Source: Salvelinus alpinus
Lineage: Eukaryota; Chordata; Actinopteri; Salmoniformes; Salmonidae
Length of the DNA stretch: 64,000 bases
Direction: 5' to 3'
NCBI RefSeq assembly: GCF_045679555.1
Contig: NC_092110.1
Location: forward strand, 5,142,390 to 5,206,389
Positions 1 to 10,754 of the stretch are shown piece after piece (within the stretch, counting starts at the first letter, position 1; each line of letters begins with the position of its first letter). The position numbers were made by a program, and so were the translations under genes. The notes beneath the pieces were generated by a model. It saw only the letters and a list, made by a program, of their open reading frames with translations, did no database searches and was not told the DNA's origin.

Positions 1-2222
1 CGCATTTTTTGTACATAATGTTGCCGCTACAATCTCTTATGACCGAAAAGAGCTTCTGGAAATCAGAACGGCGATTCCTCACCTTGAACTGGACAAAGAA
101 TTTCTCTTTAATGAGTCAGAAAAGAGGGATTTACTCCAGACACCCGAACAGGCCCTCATCCCCGTCATTCGCAGGAGGAAATGACAGAAGAGGTATCGCG
201 GAAAGAGATCAGGGTGTCTTGTGAGGATACGCCGCCGAGTGGCTAATCTGCCTTTGCCATCAGTACTATTGGCCAACGTACAGCCGCTGGATAATAAATT
301 GGACAAACTAAAAAGCAACTATATCATACCAACAGGACATTAAAAACGAATATCTTGTGTTTCACCGAGTCGTGGCTGAACGACGACATGAATGATATAC
401 AGCTGGCGGGATATACACTATCGGCAGGATAGAACAGCAGCCTCTGGTAAGACAAGGGGTGGCGGTCTATGTATATTTGTAAACAACAGCTGATGCATGA
501 TATCTAAGGAAGTCTTAAGGTTTTGCTCGCCTGAGATAGTGTGGTCTACAGCTTATTATGAGAGACTATCTACCTAGAGAGTTTCTACATTTTTCGTAGC
601 GGTCTACATACCACCACAGACCGATGCTGGCACTAAGACCGCACTCAATGAGCTGTATACCGCCATAAGGAAACAGGAAAACGCTCATCCAGAGGCGACA
701 CTCCTAGTGGCCGGGGACTTTAATGCAGGGAAACTTAAATCTGTTTTACCTCATTTCTATCAGCATGTTAATTGTGCAACCAGAGAAAGAAAAAGAACTA
801 GACCACCTGTACTCCACACACAGAGATGCGTACAAAGCTCAAATTAAAAGCAGGACGCACCAGTGACTCAGATGCTAAGCTACATGAATGTTTTGCTAGC
901 ACAGACTGGAATATGTTCCGGGATTCTTCCGATGGCATTGAGGAGTACACCACATCAGTCACTGGCTTCATCAATAAGTGTATCGATGACGTCGTCCCCA
1001 TAGTGACTGTACGTACATACTCCAACCAGAAGCCATGGATTACAGGCAACATCCGCACTGAGCTTTCAAAAAGCGGGACCCTAACCCGAAATCATATAAG
1101 AAATCCCGCTATGCCCTCCAACTAACCATCAAACAGCCAAAGCATCAATACAGGACTAAGATCAAATCGTACTACACTGGCGCTGACGCTCGTCCGATGT
1201 GGCAGGGCTTGCAAACTATTACATACTACAAAAGGGAAGCACAGCCGAGAGCTGCCCAGTGACACAAGCCTACCAGACGAGCTAAATTACTTCTATGCTC
1301 GCTTCGAGGCAAGTAACACTGCAACATGCATGAGATCATCGGCTGTTCCGGGAGACTGATCACACTCTCCGCAGCCGATGTGAGTAAGGCCTTTAAACAG
1401 GTCAACATTCACAAGGCCAGACAGATTACCAGGACGTGTACTCCAAGCATACGCTGACCAACTGACAAGTGTCTTCACTGACATTTTCAACCTCTCCCTG
1501 TCTGAGTCTGTATTACCAACATGTTTCAAGCAGACCACCATAGTCCCTGTGCCCAAGAACACTAAGGCAACCTGCCTAAATGACTACCGACCCGTAGCAC
1601 TCATGTCTGTAGCCATGAAGTGCTTTGAAAAGCTGGTCATGGCTCACATAAAAAACATTACCCCAGAAACCCAAGACCCACTCCAATTTGCATACCGCCC
1701 CAACAGCTCCACAGATGATGCCATCTCTACTGCACTCCACTCTGCCCTTTCCCAACTGGACAAAAGGAACACCTATTTGAGAATGCTATTCATTGACTAC
1801 AGCTCAGCGTTCAACACCATAGTTCCCTCAGAGCTCACCACTAAGCTAAGGACCCTGGGACTAAACACCGCCCTCTGCAACTGGATACTGGACTTCCTGA
1901 CAGGCTGCCCCCAGGTGGTAAGGGTAGGTAACAACACATCCGACCTGGCCATGTGGTGCCAGGACAACAACCTCTCCCTCAACGTGATCAAGACAAAGGA
2001 GATGATTGTGGACTACAGGAAAAGGAGGACTGAGCAAGCCCCCATTCTCATCGACTGGGCTGTAGTGGAGCAGGTTGAGAGTTTCAAGTTCCTTGGTGTC
2101 CACATCACCAACAAACTAACATGGTCCACACACACCAAGACAGTCGTGAAGAGAGAACAACAAAGTCTATTCCCCCTCAGGAGACTGAAAAGACTTGGCA
2201 TGGGTCCTCAGAGCCTCAATAG
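1..2222 (+). mobile_element. Decayed LINE (CR1/L2/Rex1-like non-LTR retrotransposon)
   Basis: A broken non-LTR retrotransposon reads left to right. The end of an endonuclease domain (LLVAGDFNAG) lies near 700-730. A linker with DWNMFRDSSDGIEEYTT follows at about 880-960, and the reverse transcriptase from about 1370. Stops and frameshifts separate these blocks, so no full protein is possible. The 5' end of the element is outside the window. If mta1 is read correctly, this sits in its intron 2. The clade name is from recognition of the RT style and is less certain than the LINE call. Confidence 0.85.
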
Positions 2223-2277
2223 AGATTGGATCATCTGTGGATCTGTTGGTGCGGTATGCAAATTGGAGTGGGTCTAG
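1549..2277 (+). pseudogene. LINE reverse transcriptase fragment, catalytic segment deleted
   Basis: The largest open piece of the LINE (242 codons). It shows RT blocks: [18 protein letters not shown] at the start, then [15 protein letters not shown] and [12 protein letters not shown] near residues 80-90. It then jumps from VVRVGNNTS (about 1937) directly to [14 protein letters not shown]. In this family the PQG and F/YADD catalytic block lies between those two segments; here it is absent, so the enzyme would be dead. The last residues beyond about 2222 are out of the element. The first Met is only an ORF boundary, not a true start. Confidence 0.85.
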
Positions 2278-2470
2278 GGTTTCTGGGATAATGGTGTTGA
2301 TGTGAGCCATGACCAGCCTTTCAAAGCATTTCATGGCTACAGACGTGAGCGCTACGGGTCGGTAGACATTTAGGCAGGTTACCCTAGTGTTCTTGGGCAC
2401 AGGCACTACGGTGGTCTGCTTGAAACATGATGGTATTACAGAACCAGGCAGGGAGAGGTTGAAGTGCATA
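2223..2470 (-). mobile_element. Inverted fragment of the same LINE family
   Basis: On the minus strand this stretch encodes the same RT region found on the plus strand at about 1490-1750 ([44 protein letters not shown]). It has its own substitutions, so it is a second, diverged copy rather than a recent duplication of the first. It abuts the plus-strand LINE tail to tail near 2222. Either two insertions met here, or an inversion and duplication occurred during integration. Confidence 0.85.
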
Positions 2471-2486
2471 CAGGTGCATGAAAATG

Positions 2487-2690
2487 GCCCATTCTAAATC
2501 CAAAACTAATTTCACACATATTACTTAGTATATGTAAAACATTAAATTGAGAATAGTCTGATGGGTGATAATAGTATCACTTGTGAAAGACTGAACATGC
2601 TGGGCATCAAAGACAAGAAACTGCACATGCATTACGACTTTTTCCAAATCCTAGTGGCATGCATCATATAGTCAATCCCATAGAAACCTT
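2487..2690 (+). repeat. Diverged direct repeat, copy 1, family not recognised
   Basis: Resembles 2943-3145. Both begin with GGCCCATTCTAAAT, continue through a run reading attaaattgaRaatagtctga, then gtgaKaatAKtatca, and end near a GCATCAT motif. The copies are clearly diverged, with small indels. No ORF and no clear terminal repeats were seen. Possibly an old MITE pair or a broken longer element. Confidence 0.5.
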
Positions 2691-2942
2691 ATCAAAAAAC
2701 ATATAGGCCTATCACAACGTATTCATATCAGCCCAGTAACTGCGCAATAGAGCTTTGACTCCCCGCTATTTAAAAGAGGATGCCAGCTTCCTCGTGCTGC
2801 TATATTTATTTGCTCAATTCTTAAAATGAAGCACATCAATCGGCTTTACAACCGGTGGAGCCTACCTGGAATATTACAAACGTAACCATGGGAAGCTCCC
2901 TATTCAAGTGCAGCCTACGGATTACATGTTGGGGTTTTTTGT

Positions 2943-3145
2943 GGCCCATTCTAAATAAAATAAATCCACACACATTAGTAGATATGTAAAGACCAGATTA
3001 AATTGACAATAGTCTGACAGGTGAGAATATTATCAAGCGCTTGTCAAATTGTGGATGAATGACTGATGACGTGAAATAGCAGAGCTCTTTCCTTCCATGC
3101 AACTTTTTTCAAATCGTTAGTTGCATCATGCAGCCTTGGAATGTA
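2943..3145 (+). repeat. Diverged direct repeat, copy 2
   Basis: Second member of the pair starting at 2487. Order and spacing of the shared words are the same. The 250 bases between the copies are AT-rich and show no coding signal. Confidence 0.5.
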
Positions 3146-3180
3146 TTAGGAAAGAAAAGGCAAACACACATCATATATCA

Positions 3181-3227
3181 ATAGATCGATGGATCGATCG
3201 ATAGATCGATAGATATATATATATAGT
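3181..3227. repeat. Short GATC/GATA/TA simple repeat
   Basis: Interrupted ATCG and ATAG tetranucleotides running into an AT dinucleotide tract. It lies just before the hAT-like MITE. Confidence 0.8.
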
Positions 3228-3313
3228 TTGTATTAGTGTTGTCACAATACCAAAATGTTACTAACACGATACCAGGCCAAGTATCAAGATAAAGATAAAT
3301 AGCACGATACCAC

Positions 3314-3328
3314 GGGGGGGGGGGGGGG
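3314..3328 (+). repeat. Poly-G run (15)
   Basis: Fifteen consecutive G inside the hAT-like MITE. Such a run is a likely site for length errors. Confidence 0.9.
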
Positions 3329-3827
3329 AATATAATAAAATCGGTGGACTAGCGTCCTGTTCGCCCTGTCCCCTGGACACTTGGTCACGTTCTGCGCATG
3401 TGCTATGCAAAAACCTGTCACTGAAATTCACACGTCTACTCAATACAGCAGATTGAATTTACTTTCACACTGTTTAGTGAACAATAGAATACGGCATAGA
3501 AGGCAAATATGAGCAAATCAGCCAAAGGCCTACCTGTGATTTGGCTGGAGGAATGGGAGGAAGGAATATACAGTTGAAGTCAGAAGTTTACATATATCTC
3601 AGCCAAATACATTTATACTCAGTTTCACAAATCCTGACATTTAATCCGAGTAAAAATTCCCTGTCTTAGGTCAGTTAGGGTCACCACTTTATTTTAAGAA
3701 TGTGAAATGTCAGAATAATAGTAGAGAGAATGATTTATTCCAGCTTTTATTTCTTTCATCACATTCCCAGTGGGTCAGAAGTATACATACACTCAATGAG
3801 TATTTGGTAGCATTGCCTTTCAATTGT

Positions 3828-4560
3828 TTAACTTGGGTCAAATGTTTTGGGTAGCCTTCCACAAGTTGGGTGAATTTTGGCCCATTCCTTCTGACAGAGC
3901 TGGTATAACTGAGTCAGGTTTGTAGGCCTCCTTGCTTGCACACGCTTTTTCAGATATGCCCACAAATTTTCTATAGGATTGAGGTCAATGTTTGGTGATG
4001 GCCACTCCAATACCTGGACTTTGTTGTCCTTAAGCCATTTTGCCACAACTTTGGAAGTATGCTTGGGGGTCATTGTCCATTTGGAAGACCCATTTGCGAA
4101 CCAGCTTTAACTTCCTGACTGATGTCTTGAGATGTTGCTTCAATATATCCAAAATTTTTCTTCCTCATGACACCATCTATTTTGTGAAGTGCACAAGTCC
4201 CTCCTGCAGCAAAGCACACCCACAATATGATGCTGCCACCCCCGTGCTTCACGGTTGGGATGGTGTTCTTCGGCTTGCAAGCATCCCCCTTTTTCCTCCA
4301 AACATAACGATGGTCATTATGGCCAAACAGTTCTATTTCGGTTTCATCAGACCAGAGGACATTTCTCCAAAATGTACAATCTTCGTCCCCATGTGCAGTT
4401 GCAAACCGTAGTCTGGCTTTTTATTGGCGGTTTTGGAGCAGTGGCTTCTTCCTTGCCGAGTGGCCATTCAGGTTATGTCGATATAGGACTTGTTTTACTG
4501 TGGATATAGATACTTTTGTACCCGTTTCCTCCAGCATCTTCACAAGGTCCTTTGCTGTTG
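3828..4560 (-). pseudogene. Broken Tc1 transposase (DDE part)
   Basis: Minus-strand pieces of a Tc1 transposase. One reads VKHGGGSIILW-like text (4070-4252). The next, in another frame, reads DPKHTSKVVAKWLKDNKVQV and then DLNPIENLW (3828-4073), which contains the final acidic residue of the DDE triad. A frameshift lies between the pieces near 4070, and stops occur further upstream. The enzyme is not functional. Coding continues in degraded form towards 4800, where the gypsy element cut in. Confidence 0.85.
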
Positions 4561-4814
4561 TTCTGGGATTGATTTGCACTGTTCACACCAATGTACGTTC
4601 ATCTCTAGGAGACTCTAGGTGTCTCCTTCCTGAGCGGTATGATGGCTGTCTGGTTCCATGGTGTTTACTTGCGTACTATTGTTTGTACAGATGAACGTGG
4701 TACCTTCAGGCATTTGGAAATTGCACCCAAGGATGAACCAGACACTTGTGGAGGTCTACAATTTTTTCTCTGAGGTCTTGGCTGATTTGATTTCCCCATG
4801 ATGTCAAGCAAAGA

Positions 4815-5352
4815 TGTCATGTTTTGTCTTTGATCATCATGTCTTGTCCCTGTGCTTCCCTCTGCTGGTCTAATTAGGTTCTTTCCCTCTTTCTATCCCT
4901 CCCTCTCTCGCTCTCTCTCTCTATCGTTCCGTTCCTGCTCCCAGCTGTTTCTCATTCTCCTAAACTACCTCATTTACTCTTTCACACCTGTCCCCTATTT
5001 TGCCCTCTGATTAGAGTCCCTATTTCTCCCTCTGTTTTCCGCTTCTGTCCTTGTCGGATTCTTGTTTGATGTTTGCTGTTCTGTGTCCTTGTTCCGCCCT
5101 GTCGTGTTTTTGCCTTCTTCAGATGCTGCGTATGAGCAGGTGTCTATGTCAGCTACGGCCTGTGCCTTCCTGAAGCGACCTGCAGTCTGTGGTCGCGTCT
5201 CCAGTCGTTCCTCTCTACTGACGAGAGGATTTCAGTTTCCTGTTTTGGATTTTCCTATGATAATATCCAGGAGTATCATTGTTTGTTTAAGACTGGATTA
5301 AAGACTCTGTTTCTCTTAAGTCGCTTTTGGGTCCTCATTCACCAGCATAACA
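4815..5352 (+). repeat. 5' LTR of gypsy element 1
   Basis: Begins TGTCATG and ends CATAACA. ATTAAA at 5297-5302 is a plausible poly(A) signal. GTCGGATTCTT at 5053-5063 matches the complement of the primer-binding site and may mark the RNA 5' end. Only a weak TATTT lies about 32 bp upstream of it. A CT-rich stretch occupies 4900-4925. Confidence 0.93.
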
Positions 5353-5353
5353 G

Positions 5354-5364
5354 AAGAATCCGAC
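5354..5364 (+). promoter_or_regulatory. Self-priming primer-binding site of element 1
   Basis: AAGAATCCGAC lies one base after the LTR and is the exact reverse complement of 5053-5063 in the same LTR. No TGG, which would pair with a tRNA CCA end, follows the LTR. This is the arrangement used by fission yeast Tf1, whose RNA 5' end folds back to prime reverse transcription. Confidence 0.75.
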
Positions 5365-5369
5365 CAAGA

Positions 5370-6290
5370 ATGGACCCAGCGACTACGGATTCTCGCAACA
5401 CTGCCGTCGAGTTCCAGGGAGCAATGCTCGGCAGACACGAGCAGGAATTGTTTGCTGCTCGTCATGCCGTTGAGACCCTGGCCGCTCAGGTCTCCGATCT
5501 CTCAGGACAGTTTCAGAGTCTTCGTCTCGTGCCACCAGCTACTTCCTGGTCTTCCGAGTCTCCGGAACCTAGGGTTAATAACCCACCATGTTACTCTGGG
5601 CAGCCCACTGAGTGTCGCTCCTTTCTCATCCAGTGTGATATTGTGTTCTCTCTCCAGCCCAACACATACTCAAGAGAGAGAGCTCGGATCGCTTACGTCA
5701 TATCACTCCTTACTGGTCGGGCTCGGGAGTGGGGCACAGCTATCTGGGAGGCAAGGGCTGAGTGTTCTAACGTTTATCAGAACTTTAAAGAGGAGATGAT
5801 ACGGGTTTTTGATCGTTCAGTTTTTGGGAAGGAGGCTTCCAGGGCCCTGGCTTCCCTATGTCAAGGTGATCGATCCATAACGGATTACTCTATAGAGTTT
5901 CGCACTCTTGCTGCATCCAGTGACTGGAACGAGCCGGCGTTGCTCGCTCGTTTTCTGGAGGGACTCCACGCTGAGGTTAAGGATGAGATTCTCTCCCGGG
6001 AGGTTCCTTCCAGCGTGGACTCTTTGATTGCACTCGCCATCCGCATAGAACGACGGGTAGATCTTCGTCACCGAGCTCGTGGAAGAGAGCTCGCGTTAAC
6101 GGTGTTTCCCCTCTCCGCATCTCAACCATCTCCTCCCACCGGCTCAGAGACTGAGCCCATGCAGCTGGGAGGTATTCGCATCTCGACTAAGGAGAGGGAA
6201 CGGAGAATCACCAACCGCCTTTGCCTCTATTGCGGTTCTGCTGGACATTTTGTCATGTCATGTCCAGTAAAAGCCAGAGCTCACCAGTAA
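5370..6290 (+). CDS. gag: Gag of gypsy element 1
   Basis: 306-codon structural protein that would package the element RNA into a particle. ATG at 5370 ([10 protein letters not shown]) is chosen because it lies just after the primer-binding site; the open frame extends upstream into the LTR. The capsid-like region has the usual retrotransposon Gag run ([21 protein letters not shown], about residues 105-125, and [20 protein letters not shown]). A CCHC zinc knuckle, [14 protein letters not shown], lies near the C-terminus. The frame ends at TAA 6288-6290, overlapping pol, which is in the -1 frame. Confidence 0.9.
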   Translation: MDPATTDSRNTAVEFQGAMLGRHEQELFAARHAVETLAAQVSDLSGQFQSLRLVPPATSWSSESPEPRVNNPPCYSGQPTECRSFLIQCDIVFSLQPNTYSRERARIAYVISLLTGRAREWGTAIWEARAECSNVYQNFKEEMIRVFDRSVFGKEASRALASLCQGDRSITDYSIEFRTLAASSDWNEPALLARFLEGLHAEVKDEILSREVPSSVDSLIALAIRIERRVDLRHRARGRELALTVFPLSASQPSPPTGSETEPMQLGGIRISTKERERRITNRLCLYCGSAGHFVMSCPVKARAHQ

Positions 6291-9200
6291 GCGGAGGGCT
6301 ACTGGTGAGCGCTACTACTCAGGTCTCTCCATCAAGATCCTGTACTACCTTGTCGGTCCATCTACGCTGGACCGGTTCGGCTGCTTCCTGCAGTGCCTTG
6401 ATAGACTCAGGGGCTGAGGGTTGTTTTATGGACGAAGCATGGGCTCGGAAACATGACATTCCTCTCAGACAGTTAGGGAAGCCCACGCCCATGTTCGCCT
6501 TAGATGGTAGTCTTCTCCCCAGTATCAGATGTGAGACACTACCTTTAACCCTCACAGTATCTGGTAACCACAGTGAGACCATTTCCTTTTTGATTTTTCG
6601 TTCACCTTTTACACCTGTTGTTTTGGGTCATCCCTGGCTAGTATGTCATAATCCTTCTATTAATTGGTCTAGTAATTCTATCCTATCCTGGAACGTTTCT
6701 TGTCATGTGAAGTGTTTAATGTCTGCTATCCCTCCTGTTTCTTCTGTCCCCTCTACTCAGGAGGAACCTGGTGATTTGACAGGAGTGCCGGAGGAATATC
6801 ATGATCTGCGCACGGTCTTCAGTCGGTCCAGAGCCAACTCTCTTCCTCCTCACCGGTCGTATGATTGTTGTATTGATCTCCTTCCGGGGACCACTCCTCC
6901 TCGGGGTAGACTATACTCTCTGTCGGCTCCCGAACGTAAGGCTCTCGAGGATTATCTGTCTGTTTCTCTCGACGCCGGTACCGTGGTGCCTTCTTCCTCT
7001 CCCGCCGGAGCGGGGTTTTTTTTTGTTAAGAAGAAGGACGGTACTCTGCGCCCCTGCGTGGATTATCGAGGGCTGAATGACATAACGGTTAAGAATCGTT
7101 ATCCGCTTCCCCTTATGTCGTCAGCCTTCGAGATTCTGCAGGGAGCCAGGTTCTTTACTAAGTTGGACCTTCGTAACGCTTACCATCTCGTGCGCATCAG
7201 AGAGGGGGACGAGTGGAAAACGGCGTTTAACACTCCGTTAGGGCATTTTGAATACCGGGTTCTGCCGTTCGGTCTCGCTAATGCTCCAGCTGTCTTTCAG
7301 GCATTAGTTAATGATGTACTGAGAGACATGCTGAACATCTTTGTTTTCGTTTACCTTGACGATATCCTGATTTTTTCACCGTCACTCGAGATTCATGTTC
7401 AGCACGTTCGACGTGTACTCCAGCGCCTTTTAGAGAATTGTCTCTACGTGAAGGCTGAGAAGTGCGCCTTTCATGTCTCCTCTGTCACATTTCTCGGTTC
7501 TGTGATTTCCGCTGAAGGCATTCAGATGGATCCCGCTAAGGTCCAGGCTGTCAGCGATTGGCCCGTTCCTAAGTCACGTGTCGAGTTGCAGCGCTTTCTC
7601 GGTTTCGCTAATTTCTATCGGCGTTTCATTCGTAATTTCGGTCAAGTGGCTGCCCCTCTCACAGCTCTGACTTCTGTCAAGACTTGCTTTAAGTGGTCCG
7701 GTTCCGCCCAGGGAGCTTTTGATCTCCTCAAGAAGCGTTTTACATCCGCCCCTATCCTTGTTACTCCTGACGTCACTAAACAATTCATTGTCGAGGTTGA
7801 CGCTTCAGAGGTGGGCGTGGGAGCCATTCTGTCTCAGCGCTTCCATTCTGACGATAAGGTCCATCCTTGCGCTTACTTTTCTCATCGCCTGTCGCCATCG
7901 GAACGCAACTATGATGTGGGTAACCGCGAACTGCTCGCCATCCGCTTAGCCATAGGCGAATGGCGACAGTGGTTGGAGGGGGCGACCGTCCCTTTTGTCG
8001 TTTGGACTGACCATAAGAACCTTGAGTACATCCGTTCTGCCAAACGACTTAATGCACGTCAAGCTCGTTGGGCGTTGTTTTTCGCTCGTTTCGAGTTCGT
8101 GATTTCCTATCGCCCGGGAAATAAGAACACCAAGCCTGATGCCTTATCCCGTCTCTTTAGTTCTTCTGTGGCTTCTACCGACCCCGAGGGGATTCTCCCT
8201 GAAGGGCGTGTTGTCGGGTTGACTGTCTGGGGAATTGAGAGACAGGTAAAGCAAGCACTCACTCACACTGCGTCGCCGCGCGCTTGTCCTAGTAACCTTC
8301 TGTTCGTTCCTGTCTCTACTCGTCTGGCTGTTCTTCAGTGGGCTCACTCTGCCAAGTTAGCTGGCCACCCCGGCGTTCGGGGTACGCTTGCTTCTATTCG
8401 CCAGCGGTTTTGGTGGCCTACTCAGGAGCGGGACACGCGCCGTTTCGTGGCTGCTTGTTCGGACTGCGCGCAGACTAAGTCAGGTAACTCTCCTCCTGCC
8501 GGTCGTCTCAGACCGCTTCCCATTCCTTCTCGACCATGGTCTCACATCGCCTTAGACTTTATTACCGGTCTGCCTTCGTCTGCGGGGAAGACTGTGATTC
8601 TTACGGTTATCGATAGGTTCTCTAAGGCGGCACATTTCATTCCCCTCGCTAAGCTTCCTTCCGCTAAGGAGACGGCACAAATCATCATTGAGAATGTGTT
8701 CAGAATTCATGGCCTCCCGTTAGACGCCGTTTCAGACAGAGGCCCGCAATTCACGTCACAGTTTTGGAGGGAGTTCTGTCGTTTGATTGGTGCTTCCGTC
8801 AGTCTCTCTTCCGGGTTTCATCCCCAGTCTAACGGTCAAGCAGAAAGGGCCAATCAGTCGATTGGTCGCATATTACGCAGCCTTTCGTTTCGAAACCCTG
8901 CGTCTTGGGCAGAACAGCTCCCCTGGGCTGAGTACGCTCACAACTCGCTTCCTTCGTCTGCTACCGGGCTATCTCCGTTTCAGAGTAGTCTTGGGTACCA
9001 GCCTCCTCTGTTCTCGTCCCAGCTCGCCGAGTCCAGCGTTCCCTCCGCTCAGGCTTTTGTCCAACGTTGTGAGCGCACCTGGAGGAGGGTCAGGTCTGCA
9101 CTTTGCCGTTACAGGGCGCAGACTGTGAGAGCCGCCAATAAACGTAGGATTAAGAGTCCTAGGTATTGTCGCGGTCAGAGAGTGTGGCTTTCCACTCGTA

Positions 9201-9502
9201 ACCTTCCCCTTACGACAGCTTCTCGCAAGTTGACTCCGCGGTTCATTGGTCCGTTCCGTGTCTCTCAGGTCGTCAATCCTGTCGCTGTGCGACTGCTTCT
9301 TCCGCGACATCTTCGTCGCGTCCACCCTGTCTTCCATGTCTCCTGTGTCAAGCCTTTTCTTCGCGCCCCCGTTCGTCTTCCCTCCCCCCCCCCCCGTCCT
9401 TGTCGAGGGCGCACCTATTTACAAGGTACGGAAGATTATGGACATGCGTTCTCGGGGACGTGGTCACCAGTACTTAGTGGATTGGGAGGGTTACGGTCCT
9501 GA
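6221..9502 (+). CDS. pol: Pol of gypsy element 1: protease, RT, RNase H, integrase
   Basis: 1093-codon open frame, -1 relative to gag and overlapping its end. Coordinates are the open ORF; translation would enter by frameshift, not at this Met. Seen in order: aspartic protease ALIDSGAEG (DSG about 62-64), RT with KLDLRNAYH and YLDD (378-381), RNase [15 protein letters not shown] (D at 527), integrase zinc region HPGVRGTL...CSDCAQ, and integrase core D779, D839, E875 with 35 residues between the last two. The frame leaves the normal path at a 12-C run (9384-9395), and its last 35 or so residues are nonsense, replacing the chromodomain. Confidence 0.9.
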   Translation: MPLLRFCWTFCHVMSSKSQSSPVSGGLLVSATTQVSPSRSCTTLSVHLRWTGSAASCSALIDSGAEGCFMDEAWARKHDIPLRQLGKPTPMFALDGSLLPSIRCETLPLTLTVSGNHSETISFLIFRSPFTPVVLGHPWLVCHNPSINWSSNSILSWNVSCHVKCLMSAIPPVSSVPSTQEEPGDLTGVPEEYHDLRTVFSRSRANSLPPHRSYDCCIDLLPGTTPPRGRLYSLSAPERKALEDYLSVSLDAGTVVPSSSPAGAGFFFVKKKDGTLRPCVDYRGLNDITVKNRYPLPLMSSAFEILQGARFFTKLDLRNAYHLVRIREGDEWKTAFNTPLGHFEYRVLPFGLANAPAVFQALVNDVLRDMLNIFVFVYLDDILIFSPSLEIHVQHVRRVLQRLLENCLYVKAEKCAFHVSSVTFLGSVISAEGIQMDPAKVQAVSDWPVPKSRVELQRFLGFANFYRRFIRNFGQVAAPLTALTSVKTCFKWSGSAQGAFDLLKKRFTSAPILVTPDVTKQFIVEVDASEVGVGAILSQRFHSDDKVHPCAYFSHRLSPSERNYDVGNRELLAIRLAIGEWRQWLEGATVPFVVWTDHKNLEYIRSAKRLNARQARWALFFARFEFVISYRPGNKNTKPDALSRLFSSSVASTDPEGILPEGRVVGLTVWGIERQVKQALTHTASPRACPSNLLFVPVSTRLAVLQWAHSAKLAGHPGVRGTLASIRQRFWWPTQERDTRRFVAACSDCAQTKSGNSPPAGRLRPLPIPSRPWSHIALDFITGLPSSAGKTVILTVIDRFSKAAHFIPLAKLPSAKETAQIIIENVFRIHGLPLDAVSDRGPQFTSQFWREFCRLIGASVSLSSGFHPQSNGQAERANQSIGRILRSLSFRNPASWAEQLPWAEYAHNSLPSSATGLSPFQSSLGYQPPLFSSQLAESSVPSAQAFVQRCERTWRRVRSALCRYRAQTVRAANKRRIKSPRYCRGQRVWLSTRNLPLTTASRKLTPRFIGPFRVSQVVNPVAVRLLLPRHLRRVHPVFHVSCVKPFLRAPVRLPSPPPRPCRGRTYLQGTEDYGHAFSGTWSPVLSGLGGLRS

Positions 9503-9611
9503 GGAGAGGAGTTGGGTTCCATCTCGGGACGTGCTGGACCGTTCGTTGATTGATGATTTCCTTCGTTGCCGCCAGGGTTCCTCCTCGAGTGCGCCAGGAG
9601 GCGCTCGGTGA
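9396..9611 (+). pseudogene. Out-of-frame chromodomain of element 1 pol
   Basis: Directly after the C-run, the +1 frame reads [13 protein letters not shown], then [15 protein letters not shown] and PSRDVLDRS, a chromodomain as found at the end of chromovirus integrases, where it steers integration to chromatin. It ends in a TGA at 9609-9611, just before the polypurine tract. The only visible defect is the homopolymer length, which could be real or a sequencing error. Confidence 0.88.
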
Positions 9612-9623
9612 GTGGGGGGGTAC
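9609..9623 (+). promoter_or_regulatory. Polypurine tract of element 1
   Basis: TGAGTGGGGGGGTAC lies directly before the 3' LTR and fits the plus-strand priming site. Confidence 0.8.
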
Positions 9624-10161
9624 TGTCATGTTTTGTCTTTGATCATCATGTCTTGTCCCTGTGCTTCCCTCTGCTGGTCTAATTAGGTTCTTTCCCTCTT
9701 TCTATCCCTCCCTCTCTCGCTCTCTCTCTCTATCGTTCCGTTCCTGCTCCCAGCTGTTTCTCATTCTCCTAAACTACCTCATTTACTCTTTCACACCTGT
9801 CCCCTATTTTGCCCTCTGATTAGAGTCCCTATTTCTCCCTCTGTTTTCCGCTTCTGTCCTTGTCGGATTCTTGTTTGATGTTTGCTGTTCTGTGTCCTTG
9901 TTCCGCCCTGTCGTGTTTTTGCCTTCTTCAGATGCTGCGTATGAGCAGGTGTCTATGTCAGCTACGGCCTGTGCCTTCCTGAAGCGACCTGCAGTCTGTG
10001 GTCGCGTCTCCAGTCGTTCCTCTCTACTGACGAGAGGATTTCAGTTTCCTGTTTTGGATTTTCCTATGATAATATCCAGGAGTATCATTGTTTGTTTAAG
10101 ACTGGATTAAAGACTCTGTTTCTCTTAAGTCGCTTTTGGGTCCTCATTCACCAGCATAACA
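9624..10161 (+). repeat. 3' LTR of gypsy element 1
   Basis: 538 bp, reading the same as 4815-5352 throughout by eye. Followed directly by the AAAGA target repeat. Confidence 0.93.
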
Positions 10162-10754
10162 AAAGAGGCACTGAGTTTGAAGGTAGGCCTTGAAATGCAT
10201 CCACAGGTACACCTCCAATTGACTCAAATTATGTCAATTAGCCTATCAGAAGCTTCTAAAGCCATGACATCATTTTCTGGAATTTTCCAAGCTGTTTAAA
10301 GGCAGTCAACTTAGTGTATGTAAACTTCTGACCCACTGGAATTGTGATACAGTGAATTATAAATTAAATAATCTGTCTGTAAACAAATGTTGGAAAAATT
10401 ACTTGTGTCATGCACAAAATAGATGTCCTAACCGACTTGCCAAAACTATAGTTTGTTAACAAGAAATTTGTGGAGTGGTGGAAAAATGAGTTTTAACGAC
10501 TCCAACCCAAGTGTATGTAAACTTCCGACTTCAAATGTACATGCATAATGATCTGCATGTCATTGTGACTAAGGGAAAACACTGCATGAAACCTTCTACT
10601 CTTCCGTTAAAAACGGGTAGGGCAGAATGTTATTTTATATAAATAAATAGGTAGTATCATACGAAACAGAAATACAGTATTCTAAAATGTTGGTATCATT
10701 TTGGTAACATGATATTACTGTGGTACCGGTATACCATGCAACACTAGTGTGTAT

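Larger units (their letters stand above)
4815..10161 (+). mobile_element. Complete Ty3/gypsy LTR retrotransposon (chromodomain type), element 1
   Basis: 5347-bp element with two 538-bp LTRs, gag, pol and a polypurine tract, flanked by a 5-bp target repeat AAAGA (4810-4814 and 10162-10166). On excision in silico, the flanking Tc1 sequence rejoins without a gap. The LTRs look identical along their whole length, which implies a very recent insertion. Domain order is PR-RT-RNaseH-INT-chromodomain. The chromodomain is out of frame here because of a C-run. Confidence 0.95.
3571..10537 (-). mobile_element. Tc1/mariner element, Sleeping Beauty type, interrupted by a gypsy element
   Basis: The left terminus CAGTTGAAGTCAGAAGTTTA and the right terminus ending ACTTCCGACTTCAAATG are the salmonid Sleeping Beauty-type inverted repeats. 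TA dinucleotides flank both (3569-3570, 10538-10539). Each arm also holds an inner copy of the transposase-binding repeat (about 3770-3800 and 10306-10345), giving the IR/DR layout. Removing the gypsy insertion and its target repeat leaves about 1.6 kb, the normal full length for these elements. Transposase remnants read on the minus strand. Confidence 0.93.
3234..10746. mobile_element. hAT-like MITE, outer shell of a three-level nest
   Basis: The left end starts TAGTGTTG and the right end is its reverse complement CAACACTA, with a further ACC/GGT match inside each end. The eight bases before the left end (GTTTGTAT, 3226-3233) match those after the right end (GTGTGTAT, 10747-10754) at 7 of 8 positions, as expected for an 8-bp hAT target duplication. 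Without the inserted Tc1 element the MITE is about 540 bp and has no transposase. A G homopolymer (3314-3328) lies inside the left arm. Confidence 0.7.

Noticed and set aside
5353..5372. tRNA-type primer-binding site after the element 1 LTR
   Set aside because: No TGG or tRNA 3'-end complement; the self-complementary 11-mer explains the site better.
9246..9337. Frame overlapping the pol C-terminus upstream of the C-run
   Set aside because: Shadow of pol; only the part after the run is the true chromodomain frame.
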